A stretch of DNA of 64,000 nucleotides. Source: Nitrospira sp. Its GTDB lineage: Bacteria; Nitrospirota; Nitrospiria; Nitrospirales; Nitrospiraceae. Numbering within the stretch: position 1 is the stretch's first letter; the number at the start of each line of letters is the position of its first letter. Location of the stretch: the NCBI GenBank assembly GCA_024330965.1, contig JANDJL010000017.1:1-64000 (forward strand). Direction: 5' to 3'. Both the position numbers and the translations under genes were made by a program. The notes under the pieces were generated by a model that searched no databases, was not told where the DNA came from, and saw nothing but the letters and a program-made list of their open reading frames with translations. Below are positions 1 through 8,015 of this stretch, piece after piece.

Positions 1-1876
1 TCAGGCATCCGCCCCAAATCCAATTCACAAACGGCTTATGATACAACCGGACGCTCCATGCACCATCCTCCAACGGCTCACCCAAAGATACATAGAGGTC
101 TCGCACAACTCCACTGTCGATCGCGGCTTCCGTCATCACCTGATTCTGGGCCGTATAGCGCCGCTTTTCAGGATACAGGATGGCTGTTTCTCGACCGTCA
201 CGACTCACATGGAACGTCCCACGCACCGCCGTATAGTTGGGGCCTCTCACATTCTGCACGCCGTCGAACCGAAACGTGTATCCGCCGACAGTCGCGGTAT
301 CCCCCAGGCCCATCCGAACGTCCTGCTCCGTTTCAAACCCCTTGACCATCGTGACCCCGACCACGAACACGGCAATCCCACAATGGGCCAGGAGCATTCC
401 CCAATAGGCTCGTGGCAATCTCGCAAGACGCGCACCGATACCGCCGCCGACCATATGGGCGAGCTGCTCGCGCACTGAGACAACGGCGGTTGCCACGATC
501 CAGCATGCCAGCAGAAACCCTAAACTGAGCAGAGGGGTCCATTCTCCCAACATGATCGGCAAGCCCAACGCCGTCAACACACTGACGCCGGCGGCCCAGC
601 GCACCCGTTTCGCCAAATCCGGAATCTCGGCTTTCTTCCACTGCGCCAACGGACCGATCCCCATTAAAAACAGCGCCGGCGTAATCAATGGAACAAAGAC
701 CGAATCGAAATAGGGTGGGCCGACGGAAATTTTCCCCAGATCGAGTGCATCCAGAAACAATGGATACAACGTTCCCAACAGCACGGCCCCGGTAGCCGCA
801 ACCAGCAACACATTGTTGGCTAATAGAAAGCCTTCCCTCGACACGGGGGCAAATCCTCCGCCCAGCCCCACCCGGGGAGCGCGCCAGGCGTACAACAGCA
901 ACGACCCGCCAATTACGATGGCCAAGAACGACAAGATAAACAAGCCGCGCTTGGGATCCGTCGCAAACGCATGGACGGACGTCAAGACGCCGGAACGGAC
1001 GAGGAAGGTTCCAAGCAGGCTCAACGAAAAGGCCAAGATGGCGAGCAGCACCGTCCACACCTTGAACCCGCCTCGCTTATCGGTCACGGCGAGCGAGTGA
1101 ACCAACGCCGTCCCAGCCAACCATGGCATGAAGGAGGCATTCTCGACCGGATCCCAAAACCACCATCCACCCCATCCCAGTTCGTAATAGGCCCATCCGC
1201 TTCCCAGTGCGATTCCGATCGTGAGAAAACACCACGCTACCGTCGTCCAGGGCCGTGACCACCGGGCCCAGGCCGCATCAAGGTTGCCGCCCAGAAGCGC
1301 AGCCAGGGCGAACGCAAAGGCCACGGAAAACCCGACATAGCCCATGTACAGCATCGGCGGGTGAAGCACCATGCCGGGATCCTGTAAGAGCGGATTCAAA
1401 TCACGTCCCTCGGCTGCGGCTGGAATGAGTCGCTCAAACGGATTGGACACACTCAACATGAACAAGAGAAACCCTACGCTCACCAGTCCCATCACGCCGA
1501 GAATGCGAGCACGCATGGCCTCCGGCAAATGGGATGAAAACAGCGTCACGGCAAACATCCACATCGTCAGAATGAACGTCCACAAGAGCAGCGAGCCTTC
1601 GTGCGCCCCCCAAATGGCCGCCAACCGATAATGAAGGGGCAACTGAGAATTGGACGTCGCCGCGACGTACAGCACGGAAAAATCCTTGTTCGCGAAGGCA
1701 TAAGCCAGACAGCCGAAAGCTGTGAGCACAAGAAAGAATTGGCAGCGCGCCGCCGGCGTCGCGAGGGCCATCAACTTGGAGTTGCCAACAGCCGCTCCGT
1801 AGATAGGGAGAGTTCCTTGCACGAGCGCGACGCACAATGAAAGGATCAGAGCAAAGTGACCGATTTCTGGAATCAT
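1..1876 (-). CDS. ccmF: CcmF, cytochrome c heme lyase subunit (partial, C-terminus off the window)
   Basis: CcmF takes heme from holo-CcmE and, with CcmH, attaches it to apocytochrome c on the outer face of the inner membrane (System I). I read about 625 codons on the minus strand starting MIPEIGHFAL at 1876; the frame runs off position 1, so the last few dozen residues are missing. It is a polytopic membrane protein and carries the tryptophan-rich heme-handling motif WGGWWFWDPVENASF, plus the DPGMVLHPP and GSLLLWTF segments typical of the family. It follows ccmE with an 11-base gap, so it belongs to the ccmABCDEF operon. No frameshift or internal stop is seen. Confidence is high from the WWD motif and the gene order. 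Confidence 0.95.
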   Translation of the reverse strand, partial: MIPEIGHFALILSLCVALVQGTLPIYGAAVGNSKLMALATPAARCQFFLVLTAFGCLAYAFANKDFSVLYVAATSNSQLPLHYRLAAIWGAHEGSLLLWTFILTMWMFAVTLFSSHLPEAMRARILGVMGLVSVGFLLFMLSVSNPFERLIPAAAEGRDLNPLLQDPGMVLHPPMLYMGYVGFSVAFAFALAALLGGNLDAAWARWSRPWTTVAWCFLTIGIALGSGWAYYELGWGGWWFWDPVENASFMPWLAGTALVHSLAVTDKRGGFKVWTVLLAILAFSLSLLGTFLVRSGVLTSVHAFATDPKRGLFILSFLAIVIGGSLLLYAWRAPRVGLGGGFAPVSREGFLLANNVLLVAATGAVLLGTLYPLFLDALDLGKISVGPPYFDSVFVPLITPALFLMGIGPLAQWKKAEIPDLAKRVRWAAGVSVLTALGLPIMLGEWTPLLSLGFLLACWIVATAVVSVREQLAHMVGGGIGARLARLPRAYWGMLLAHCGIAVFVVGVTMVKGFETEQDVRMGLGDTATVGGYTFRFDGVQNVRGPNYTAVRGTFHVSRDGRETAILYPEKRRYTAQNQVMTEAAIDSGVVRDLYVSLGEPLEDGAWSVRLYHKPFVNWIWGGCL

Positions 1877-1887
1877 TGGAATACGTC

Positions 1888-2355
1888 CTACTGTGGTTGA
1901 ACGATCAGTGTGTTACTGCTCTGGGCGCCTGCGGCCTTGGCTTTGGCCAGGGCTTCAGCGGCCTCAGGCGGCATATAATTCTCATCGTGCTTCGCTAGCA
2001 CTTCGCTGGCGACGAACGTTCCGTCGGCGTCGAGCCGCCCCTGCGCGACCGCCCCTTTCCCTTCTTTGAAAAGGTCCGGCAGAATCCCCTTGTAGACCAC
2101 CGGCACGCGCTTGGCGGTGTCCGTCACCACGAAGCGAACGGTCAGGCCGTCGGCCTCGCGCTGGAGACTCCCCTCCTCGACCATCCCGCCGATCCGAAAA
2201 CTTCGTCCCTTGGGCACCTCGCCATTGGCCACCTGGGTCGGCGTAAAAAAGAACACGAGATTGCTCTGAAACGCGTTCAACACCAGCGCCGTCGCAACCC
2301 CCAACACCAGCAAGCCTACACCGACGAACGCAAACCGTTTTTGTCGAGGCGTCAT
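1888..2355 (-). CDS. ccmE: CcmE, periplasmic heme chaperone
   Basis: CcmE binds heme covalently in the periplasm and hands it to CcmF. The 155-residue protein has one N-terminal membrane anchor (about residues 8-28), an OB-fold body, and the heme-attaching histidine at residue 123 in the motif [12 protein letters not shown]; the following tyrosine is the usual axial ligand. The C-terminus is a short Ala/Lys-rich tail. Its start overlaps the ccmD stop by four bases (ATGA), which indicates translational coupling inside the ccm operon. Length and motif match the family well. Confidence 0.96.
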   Translation of the reverse strand: MTPRQKRFAFVGVGLLVLGVATALVLNAFQSNLVFFFTPTQVANGEVPKGRSFRIGGMVEEGSLQREADGLTVRFVVTDTAKRVPVVYKGILPDLFKEGKGAVAQGRLDADGTFVASEVLAKHDENYMPPEAAEALAKAKAAGAQSSNTLIVQPQ

Positions 2356-2522
2356 CCGATGCTCCTCGTTATGCCTCGGCTTTCGGCGATCGCGGCGGTG
2401 CGCCGACGCCAGAGCGCGAGAATTTCCCAGACCATGCAGAGCGCCGTGATGATGAATGACGTCCAGACATACAGACCGTAGCCGCCCATCTCAAGAAACT
2501 CGCTTACGCTCCCCCAGTACAT
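2352..2522 (-). CDS. ccmD: CcmD, small membrane component of the heme export complex
   Basis: CcmD is a short single-span protein that helps release holo-CcmE from the CcmABC complex. This 56-residue frame ([20 protein letters not shown]) has one transmembrane helix followed by a basic stretch (LWRRR), the usual CcmD pattern. It fits exactly between its neighbours: its ATG shares one base with the ccmC stop (TGATG) and its stop overlaps the ccmE start by four bases. A longer upstream frame exists but lies inside ccmC and is not credible. Confidence 0.88.
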   Translation of the reverse strand: MYWGSVSEFLEMGGYGLYVWTSFIITALCMVWEILALWRRRTAAIAESRGITRSIG

Positions 2523-3277
2523 CAGCGCACCTCCGCGACTTCCGCCGCCGCCGCCGGTTTGCTCCACACCTGCAGACTTTCGCGCTCGAGAATCACGCAG
2601 CGAACGCGGCTTAGGATCACCGCCAGACTGTACATCCAGAAACCGAACGTCATCAGCAACATGCCCGTCAGCATGATCGTCGCCATTTTCGGCGCCGCCG
2701 TCATACTCACCGAGGCTCCTTGATGCAACGTGTTCCACCACTGGACCGAAAAATAGATGATGGGAATATTGACAACTCCGACCAACGCACAGACCCCACT
2801 GGCGCGATCGGCCCGGCGCTGATCGTCAATCGACGTCCGTAACAACATCACACCGGCATATTGAAACAGGAGAATCAATTCCGACGTCAGCCGGGCATCC
2901 CACACCCACCAGGCTCCCCACGTCGGCTTCCCCCACATCGCTCCGGTCAATAACGCAAGAAAGGTGAACATGGCGCCGGTCGGCGCGATGGCCTGCGTCA
3001 TCATGAACGAGAGGCGCGCATTCAGCCCCAAGCCCACGGCGGCCCACACCGCCATCACGACGTAGAGAAACATAGACATCCACGCGGCCGGCACATGGAC
3101 GAAAATGATCCGATACGCCTCACCCTGCTGAAAATCGGTGGGCGCAACAAGCAGTCCGATGTAGAGCCCTACGGCAATCGCTAGTGCCGCCACGATCGAA
3201 AACCAGGGAATCATCTTTCCCGCCAGCGGATAGAACGCCAGCGGCGCCGAGTACTTTGACCAATTCACCTTACTCAC
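2522..3277 (-). CDS. ccmC: CcmC, heme-handling membrane protein
   Basis: CcmC presents heme to CcmE as part of the CcmABCD complex in the inner membrane. The 251-residue protein has about six hydrophobic spans, the WWD-type motif WGAWWVWDARLTSE at about residues 120-133, and the conserved histidine in FVHVPAAW near residue 61 that flanks the heme site. It lies 17 bases downstream of ccmB and shares one base with ccmD. Length and motifs are standard for the family. Confidence 0.96.
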   Translation of the reverse strand: MSKVNWSKYSAPLAFYPLAGKMIPWFSIVAALAIAVGLYIGLLVAPTDFQQGEAYRIIFVHVPAAWMSMFLYVVMAVWAAVGLGLNARLSFMMTQAIAPTGAMFTFLALLTGAMWGKPTWGAWWVWDARLTSELILLFQYAGVMLLRTSIDDQRRADRASGVCALVGVVNIPIIYFSVQWWNTLHQGASVSMTAAPKMATIMLTGMLLMTFGFWMYSLAVILSRVRCVILERESLQVWSKPAAAAEVAEVR

Positions 3278-3294
3278 GATCCTCCGCTGTTTTC

Positions 3295-3978
3295 CTATTC
3301 CAGCGCGATGCGCAGCGCCGACGCCGTGGCCCAGGGCGCAAAAAACAACGATAAGACGAGACAGGCTCCAAGTAACGAGAGATTGGCCTCGCCGCCGATT
3401 CCGGCCATGCTGCTCGTGACGGCGCCGGCTCCAAAGATCAGCACCGGAACGTAAAGGGGAAGCACCAAGAGGGCGACCAACAGCCCGCTTCCGCGCACAC
3501 CAAGCACCAGCGCGGCACCAATACTTCCAATCATACTCAACGTCGGCGTCCCAAGCAAGAGCGAGAGAACCAGCATACCCAATGGCTCGCCTTCCAAGCC
3601 GAATTGGAGACCAAGCAGCGGCGACAACAGCACCACGGGCAACCCGGACACCACCCAGTGTGCAAAAACCTTCCCCGCCACAAGAACGGGCAACGGCTGA
3701 GCGATCAACAACATCTGTTCCAACACCCCGTCAAGATAATCGGCCGTAAACACCCGTCCGAGCGACAAGAGACAGGCCAGCAGAGCAGCCACCCAGAGCA
3801 CCCCGGCGGCAATGGTCCTCAGCACTGCCGGCTCCGGTCCCACCCCCAAGGGAAACAGACTCGCCACAATAATCAAAAACAAAACTGAGATCGCTGCATC
3901 GGATCGACGACGGGCCGCCAGCAGGAGATCCCGCCAGATAATCCCGCGCAATGCCTCCCACAAGCCCGGCTGACTCAT
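3295..3978 (-). CDS. ccmB: CcmB, ABC transporter permease of cytochrome c maturation
   Basis: CcmB is the membrane subunit that partners with the CcmA ATPase; the complex drives release of heme-loaded CcmE. The 227-residue protein has the expected N-terminal cytosolic segment (LRGIIWRDLLLAARRR) and six hydrophobic spans. The motifs DYLDGVLEQMLLIAQP and HWVVSGLPVVLLSPLLGLQ are typical of CcmB. Its start overlaps the ccmA stop by four bases (ATGA). Confidence 0.94.
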   Translation of the reverse strand: MSQPGLWEALRGIIWRDLLLAARRRSDAAISVLFLIIVASLFPLGVGPEPAVLRTIAAGVLWVAALLACLLSLGRVFTADYLDGVLEQMLLIAQPLPVLVAGKVFAHWVVSGLPVVLLSPLLGLQFGLEGEPLGMLVLSLLLGTPTLSMIGSIGAALVLGVRGSGLLVALLVLPLYVPVLIFGAGAVTSSMAGIGGEANLSLLGACLVLSLFFAPWATASALRIALE

Positions 3979-4595
3979 CCGTCAAGCCTCAAACACTGAA
4001 CCATCTCGGCCGGAAGAGCCACCTCATGGTGCGTCACGACGACCGCAAGTCCTCCACCCTGCAAATGCGACCGCAGCCGCTCCGTCACCAAAGCCGTCGC
4101 CGCCTGATCCAACGAGGTAAACGGCTCATCCAAAAGCCATAGGGGATGGGTTGAGAGCCAGAGGCGGGCCAGAGCCACGCGCCGCTTTTGTCCTTGCGAC
4201 AATACTTTGGTCGGCAGATGATGAATCCGATGTTTTAGCCCGACGGCCTCCAGCGCGTCCCGGACGGAGACGTCAGACGGACGATCGCCGGTCAGGGCGG
4301 CGGTCAGCATGAGATTTTCCGTCGCCGTCAGGTCATCCTTGATTCCGTTGAGGTGGCCGATATAGGTCACTTGCGCGTAATACTGTTCTTTGAGTCGGCG
4401 GATATCGACTCCTTGCCAGAGAATGGTTCCCTCCTCAGGAGCCAGCAGGCTGCACAGCATGCGAAGGAAACTCGTCTTTCCGCTTCCGTTCTCTCCAACC
4501 ACGGCCAGCACGTGGCCCGGCTGCACCGTCACATTCACGCCGGAAAACAGCCGCCGATCTCCTCGCCGACAACTCAACGAAACGGCTTGCAGCAT
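3975..4595 (-). CDS. ccmA: CcmA, heme exporter ATP-binding protein
   Basis: CcmA is the ATPase subunit of the CcmABCD complex and the first gene of the operon. I start it at MLQAVSLSC (206 residues), which has a GAGGGG element eight bases upstream; an in-frame extension of 13 residues to 4634 is possible but does not look like the family. It has Walker A (GENGSGKTS), the ABC signature (LSQGQKRR), Walker B (LWLLDEPF) and the switch histidine (VVTHHE). Its length matches other CcmA proteins. Confidence 0.94.
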   Translation of the reverse strand: MLQAVSLSCRRGDRRLFSGVNVTVQPGHVLAVVGENGSGKTSFLRMLCSLLAPEEGTILWQGVDIRRLKEQYYAQVTYIGHLNGIKDDLTATENLMLTAALTGDRPSDVSVRDALEAVGLKHRIHHLPTKVLSQGQKRRVALARLWLSTHPLWLLDEPFTSLDQAATALVTERLRSHLQGGGLAVVVTHHEVALPAEMVQCLRLDG

Positions 4596-4759
4596 GACGA
4601 TCGGCCCCTCTCCCAACCTCGACGGCAAGCACACAAGCCACCGTCATCGACCTCATCAAATGAAATCGGTTCAGATTAAGAGGAACGAGGCGCGGAAAAC
4701 AAGAGGCGAAACGAGGTGACGGCGCGCCGCTGGATCAAGCAACGGCCTCAGAATGTCTC

Positions 4760-4789
4760 TTGCCCTGAGAGTATCCCTGCTGCTAACTA
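4760..4789 (+). promoter_or_regulatory. Possible sigma-70 promoter for the DUF1269 gene
   Basis: TTGCCC and TAACTA are separated by 18 bases in the divergent spacer between ccmA and the next plus-strand gene. Both hexamers match the consensus at only four positions, so this is a weak call. I see nothing else in the 298-base spacer 4596-4893 apart from a good ribosome-binding site (AAGGAGAT) just before 4894. Confidence 0.3.
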
Positions 4790-4893
4790 GTAGAAGCACG
4801 ATCGCCCAGCATGTGTAGGCCACGATCGACAGAGCCATTCAATTTCACACAGATGCCTCGCATTGAACGCACAAACCGGTAAGGAGATACATC

Positions 4894-5442
4894 ATGAGCC
4901 AACTCGTCTGCATCGCGTTCAAAGACTCCAGCACCGCCGATCAGGTGCTGAATGAACTACGAGCCATGGAGTCACAATACGTCCTGGATCTGGAAGACGC
5001 GGTCATCGTCATCCGCGATAAGGACGGGAAAGTACACCTCAAGCAGTGCGTCGATGTCTTCGGGAGCGCCACGTCCCATGGAGTCGCGCTGGGCATCTTA
5101 TGGGGCGGGCTCATGGGGCTGCTCTTCATGAATCCCCTCGCCGGATTGTTGGGCAGCATCGCTGGAGGAGCGGGAGCCGGAGCGATGACGAAAGCTGCAG
5201 AGGAATTCGGAATCTTGAGCGATTATGGAATCCCCGATACGTTCATCAGAGCTCTCGGCAGCACCATCGCGCCGGGCACCTCTGCGATTTTTCTGCTGAT
5301 CCACTTTGACGAAGACAAATTGTTGGCACAACTCTCAAAATACGAGGGAACGATCCTTAAAACCTCGCTCAGCAAGGAGCAGGAAGACCGGTTGCGGGCT
5401 GCCCTTTCTCGGCACCACGACAAGCAACGAGGGAAGGGGTAA
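4894..5442 (+). CDS. DUF1269 family membrane protein
   Basis: The 182-residue protein belongs to the DUF1269 family, whose function is unknown. It has an N-terminal ferredoxin-like part (VCIAFKDSSTADQVLNELRAM, then an acidic/basic strand region), a glycine-rich hydrophobic segment at about residues 68-100 (GILWGGLMGLLFMNPLAGLLG) that may insert in a membrane, and a C-terminal alpha/beta part with the sequence GTSAIFLLI. The start is supported by AAGGAGAT nine bases upstream. It stands alone between oppositely directed genes. Family members are often stress-related, but nothing in this sequence shows that directly. Confidence 0.85.
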   Translation: MSQLVCIAFKDSSTADQVLNELRAMESQYVLDLEDAVIVIRDKDGKVHLKQCVDVFGSATSHGVALGILWGGLMGLLFMNPLAGLLGSIAGGAGAGAMTKAAEEFGILSDYGIPDTFIRALGSTIAPGTSAIFLLIHFDEDKLLAQLSKYEGTILKTSLSKEQEDRLRAALSRHHDKQRGKG

Positions 5443-5504
5443 GGCCCAGGCGGGAAAATCTGAAAGATCGTCCTGGCGCTCCGTCGCGACGTCGGTTCGC
5501 CGCC

Positions 5505-6059
5505 CTACGAACGCCCGGAGCGTCGATCTCGGATAAGCCTCTCGACCGGATAGCCCAATTTTTTGGCCCGTTGCACGAGTGTGTCGTAGATCTCGCCGTC
5601 AAGCTCAGGTGCACGGGCCAGTATCCAGAGATACCGCCGATCCGGCGTGCCCACCAACGCCGTGCGGTAGTCGGCGTCCAGATCAAGGATCCAATAATTT
5701 CCCTCGCGTGACGAACCAAACAAGCGCGCAAACCAATTGTCGAATACCACCGTGAGTCGCGCGTTGGTCTTCGCATCGACTACGGTCGCGACACCGTCGG
5801 CCATGGCGGTTCCGCCGTCACCGGTCACACATTCATTATGCACGCCGATCCGTCCATCCGATCGAAGCGTGTAGACGGCCTTTGAATCCACACAATGGCG
5901 TTGGAACCACATTGGTAACCGTGCGATTTCGTACCACGTCCCGGCATAGCGGCCCAGATCAACCGAGACCGCCGTCGGCAAGTCCTCTCTCGGTTCCATT
6001 GCTGCACAGCCGCCGAGCACCCAGCCCCACAACGCGACGATCAACCATTTGTTCTTCAT
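5505..6059 (-). CDS. Lipocalin family lipoprotein (Blc-like)
   Basis: This is a bacterial lipocalin, a beta-barrel that binds lipids or other hydrophobic ligands at the outer membrane. The 184-residue precursor has a signal peptide ending in the lipobox LGGC (Cys 18), then the hallmark lipocalin strand GRYAGTWYEIARLPMWFQ, and the late motif YRTALVGTPDRRYLWILAR. The pattern and length match E. coli Blc and its relatives. It lies 51 bases downstream of the SnoaL-like gene on the same strand and may be cotranscribed with it. Confidence 0.9.
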   Translation of the reverse strand: MKNKWLIVALWGWVLGGCAAMEPREDLPTAVSVDLGRYAGTWYEIARLPMWFQRHCVDSKAVYTLRSDGRIGVHNECVTGDGGTAMADGVATVVDAKTNARLTVVFDNWFARLFGSSREGNYWILDLDADYRTALVGTPDRRYLWILARAPELDGEIYDTLVQRAKKLGYPVERLIRDRRSGRS

Positions 6060-6110
6060 ATCAGCTTTCTCTCGGAAGATGCTTCGACTCCAAAAAAACC
6101 ATTTCGACTG

Positions 6111-6485
6111 TTACATCGCGCCCAAGGGATGATCGATCACAAAGAGCCAAGAGCCGTCCTGCTGTCTCCTCCCCACCTCGATGCTTTGGCCCTTCATGAT
6201 CACCGGGGGACCATCCGGAGTCGAACTTTCAAGGTTCCAGGAACCTCGCAGGAGGGCGATATCCTCGGCCTCGATGACACACACAGTGTCGATAGCCACC
6301 TTCCCCTTCATGCCGACGAGGGCCTGAAAAGAAGTCCGCAACTGTTTTGCGCCTCTCTGGGTCAACCCCTCTTGCGTAACCAGAGCCGCACCCGGCTCAT
6401 ATAAAGCAACGAGGGCATCGAGGTCACCGCTGTTGAAAGCAGCAACAAAAAGGGAATGGAGCATTTGGGGCGTGGTCGCGGGCAT
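6111..6485 (-). CDS. SnoaL-like / DUF4440-type small protein (SgcJ/EcaC family)
   Basis: The 124-residue protein has the NTF2-like cone fold signature of the SgcJ/EcaC or DUF4440 group: FVAAFNSGDLDALVALYEPGA near the start and GRRQQDGSWLFVIDHP at the end. Members include ketosteroid-isomerase-like enzymes and binding proteins; no specific substrate can be assigned. I chose the start MPATTPQML at 6485 because it gives the normal domain length; the longer frame to 6620 adds 45 Arg-rich residues unlike the family and would swallow the likely promoter. It has no signal peptide. Confidence 0.8.
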   Translation of the reverse strand: MPATTPQMLHSLFVAAFNSGDLDALVALYEPGAALVTQEGLTQRGAKQLRTSFQALVGMKGKVAIDTVCVIEAEDIALLRGSWNLESSTPDGPPVIMKGQSIEVGRRQQDGSWLFVIDHPLGAM

Positions 6486-6523
6486 GAGCAACCCTTCCCT
6501 ATTTCCGTTCCGTGGGCGACTGC

Positions 6524-6553
6524 ATCTTACGCGAGCCGGCACGGAATCTTCAA
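6524..6553 (-). promoter_or_regulatory. Possible promoter of the SnoaL-like/lipocalin pair
   Basis: On the minus strand TTGAAG and TAAGAT stand 18 bases apart, about 40 bases upstream of the start at 6485. Each hexamer matches the sigma-70 consensus at four of six positions. This is suggestive only. Confidence 0.35.
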
Positions 6554-6671
6554 CTCGAAGACATAACAATCGCTCTGAACCGCGATAGGAAGGTTCCGAT
6601 CGACGCTCCAACATGAGCATCGGACGATAAAACGCCGAAACAGGAAGCGATTGGATGCTTCGGTACGTCCA

Positions 6672-7751
6672 TTACTGCAATGAGTCCGGCGGGGTTTTGA
6701 GCAGTTTCGCGAATCGATTTTTATCGATCGACTTCTCGTAGGCCTCCTCCGGCGAAATCCATTTCTTATTGAGGAGGTCCTGAATCGCGTCATCCAGGGT
6801 CTGCATACCAATCGCTTTGCCCGTTTGCATGATCGACGGGATCTGAAAGGTCTTGGCGTCGCGGATCAAATTTGCGACAGCCGAATTGCAGACCAGAATT
6901 TCAAGCGCCGCGCAACGCCCCTTTTGGTCCGCGCGCTTGAAGAGATTCTGGGCCACGACCACCCGCAGCGCCGTGGACAATGTGTTGCGGATCTGCGCCT
7001 GTTCCTGATGAGGGAACACTTCGATCACGCGATCGACCGTTTTCGCCGCATTTTCCGTATGCAACGTCCCGAACACCAAATGTCCCGTCGCCGCCGCCTC
7101 CACAGCCAGACGAATGGTCTCCATGTCGCGCATTTCGCCGACGAGAATGATATCCGGATCTTCCCGCAACGCGCCTCGCAACGCGGAGGCGAACGATTGC
7201 GTGTGCACTCCGACTTCCCGATGATTCACGATGCACCCGTAACTCTGGTGCACGAACTCGATCGGATCCTCAATGGTCAAAATGTGATCTTTCCGATGCT
7301 TGTTCGCATAGTCGATCATCGCGGCGAGCGTCGTCGACTTGCCGCTCCCGGTCGGTCCCGTCACCAACACCAAGCCTTTTTTGAGCATCGCCGCCTTGGT
7401 CACGATGGAAGGCAGCCCCAGTTCCTCCGCCGTCAACACCTGATTGGGGATTTTTCGAAAGACCGCGGCGCATCCGTACTTTTGGTTGAACAAATTGGCT
7501 CGGAACCTGGCCAGACCTTGTATTTCATAACCGAAATCGACATCACCGGTTGCTTCAAACTGACTTTTCTTCGGAGCTGGAGTGATCTCATAGAGCAACT
7601 GTTTGAGCCCCTCATGGTCAAGCGGCCCTTGAGTCGTCACCCGTTCCAAGTCGCCGTTGATCCGCAACGCCGGCGCTTGTCCGGCGACGAGATGCAAGTC
7701 GGAGGCTCCCCGATCAACCATCATGTGAAAGTACTCATCGATTTTTGCCAT
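6672..7751 (-). CDS. pilT: PilT, twitching motility retraction ATPase
   Basis: PilT is the hexameric cytoplasmic ATPase that retracts type IV pili. I start it at MAKIDEYFHMMV (359 residues), which follows an AGGAG site; the extra 29 residues of the longer frame are not PilT-like. It has Walker A (GPTGSGKST, residues 132-140), the Asp box (TIEDPIEFVH), Walker B (DIILVGEMRD), the His box (GTLHTENAAKT) and the C-terminal retraction motif (NLIRDAKTFQI, in the position of AIRNLIRE). A TATACT element at 7800-7805 on the minus strand could be its -10 box, but no good -35 is visible. No other pilus gene is present in the window. Confidence 0.95.
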   Translation of the reverse strand: MAKIDEYFHMMVDRGASDLHLVAGQAPALRINGDLERVTTQGPLDHEGLKQLLYEITPAPKKSQFEATGDVDFGYEIQGLARFRANLFNQKYGCAAVFRKIPNQVLTAEELGLPSIVTKAAMLKKGLVLVTGPTGSGKSTTLAAMIDYANKHRKDHILTIEDPIEFVHQSYGCIVNHREVGVHTQSFASALRGALREDPDIILVGEMRDMETIRLAVEAAATGHLVFGTLHTENAAKTVDRVIEVFPHQEQAQIRNTLSTALRVVVAQNLFKRADQKGRCAALEILVCNSAVANLIRDAKTFQIPSIMQTGKAIGMQTLDDAIQDLLNKKWISPEEAYEKSIDKNRFAKLLKTPPDSLQ

Positions 7752-8015
7752 GGGACTCCTCTGGTCTTCCCTCGAATGAACCGAATTTTCCCCAGAGGAA
7801 GTATAGCAGGCGATCGCCGACCGACTTGCGACAGGCACCCCACGATCGGATCTTCCCTATCCTTGTTCAGCATGGCAAGAGACCGGATGGTCAGCCGAGT
7901 GACAGTCGTTTGACTCGACAGTCTGTTTTGCAACGGAGCGGAGGCGGGTCGTCGCGTTTTCGGGACACACCTGCGGCGCGCGGGAGGCGACTGCGGAACG
8001 GCGTTTTCGAGTCCG

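Noticed and set aside
6825..7913. Long plus-strand open frame opposite pilT
   Set aside because: It is antisense to a well-recognised gene, rich in Arg/His/Gln, and resembles no protein; it is a shadow of GC-rich coding DNA.
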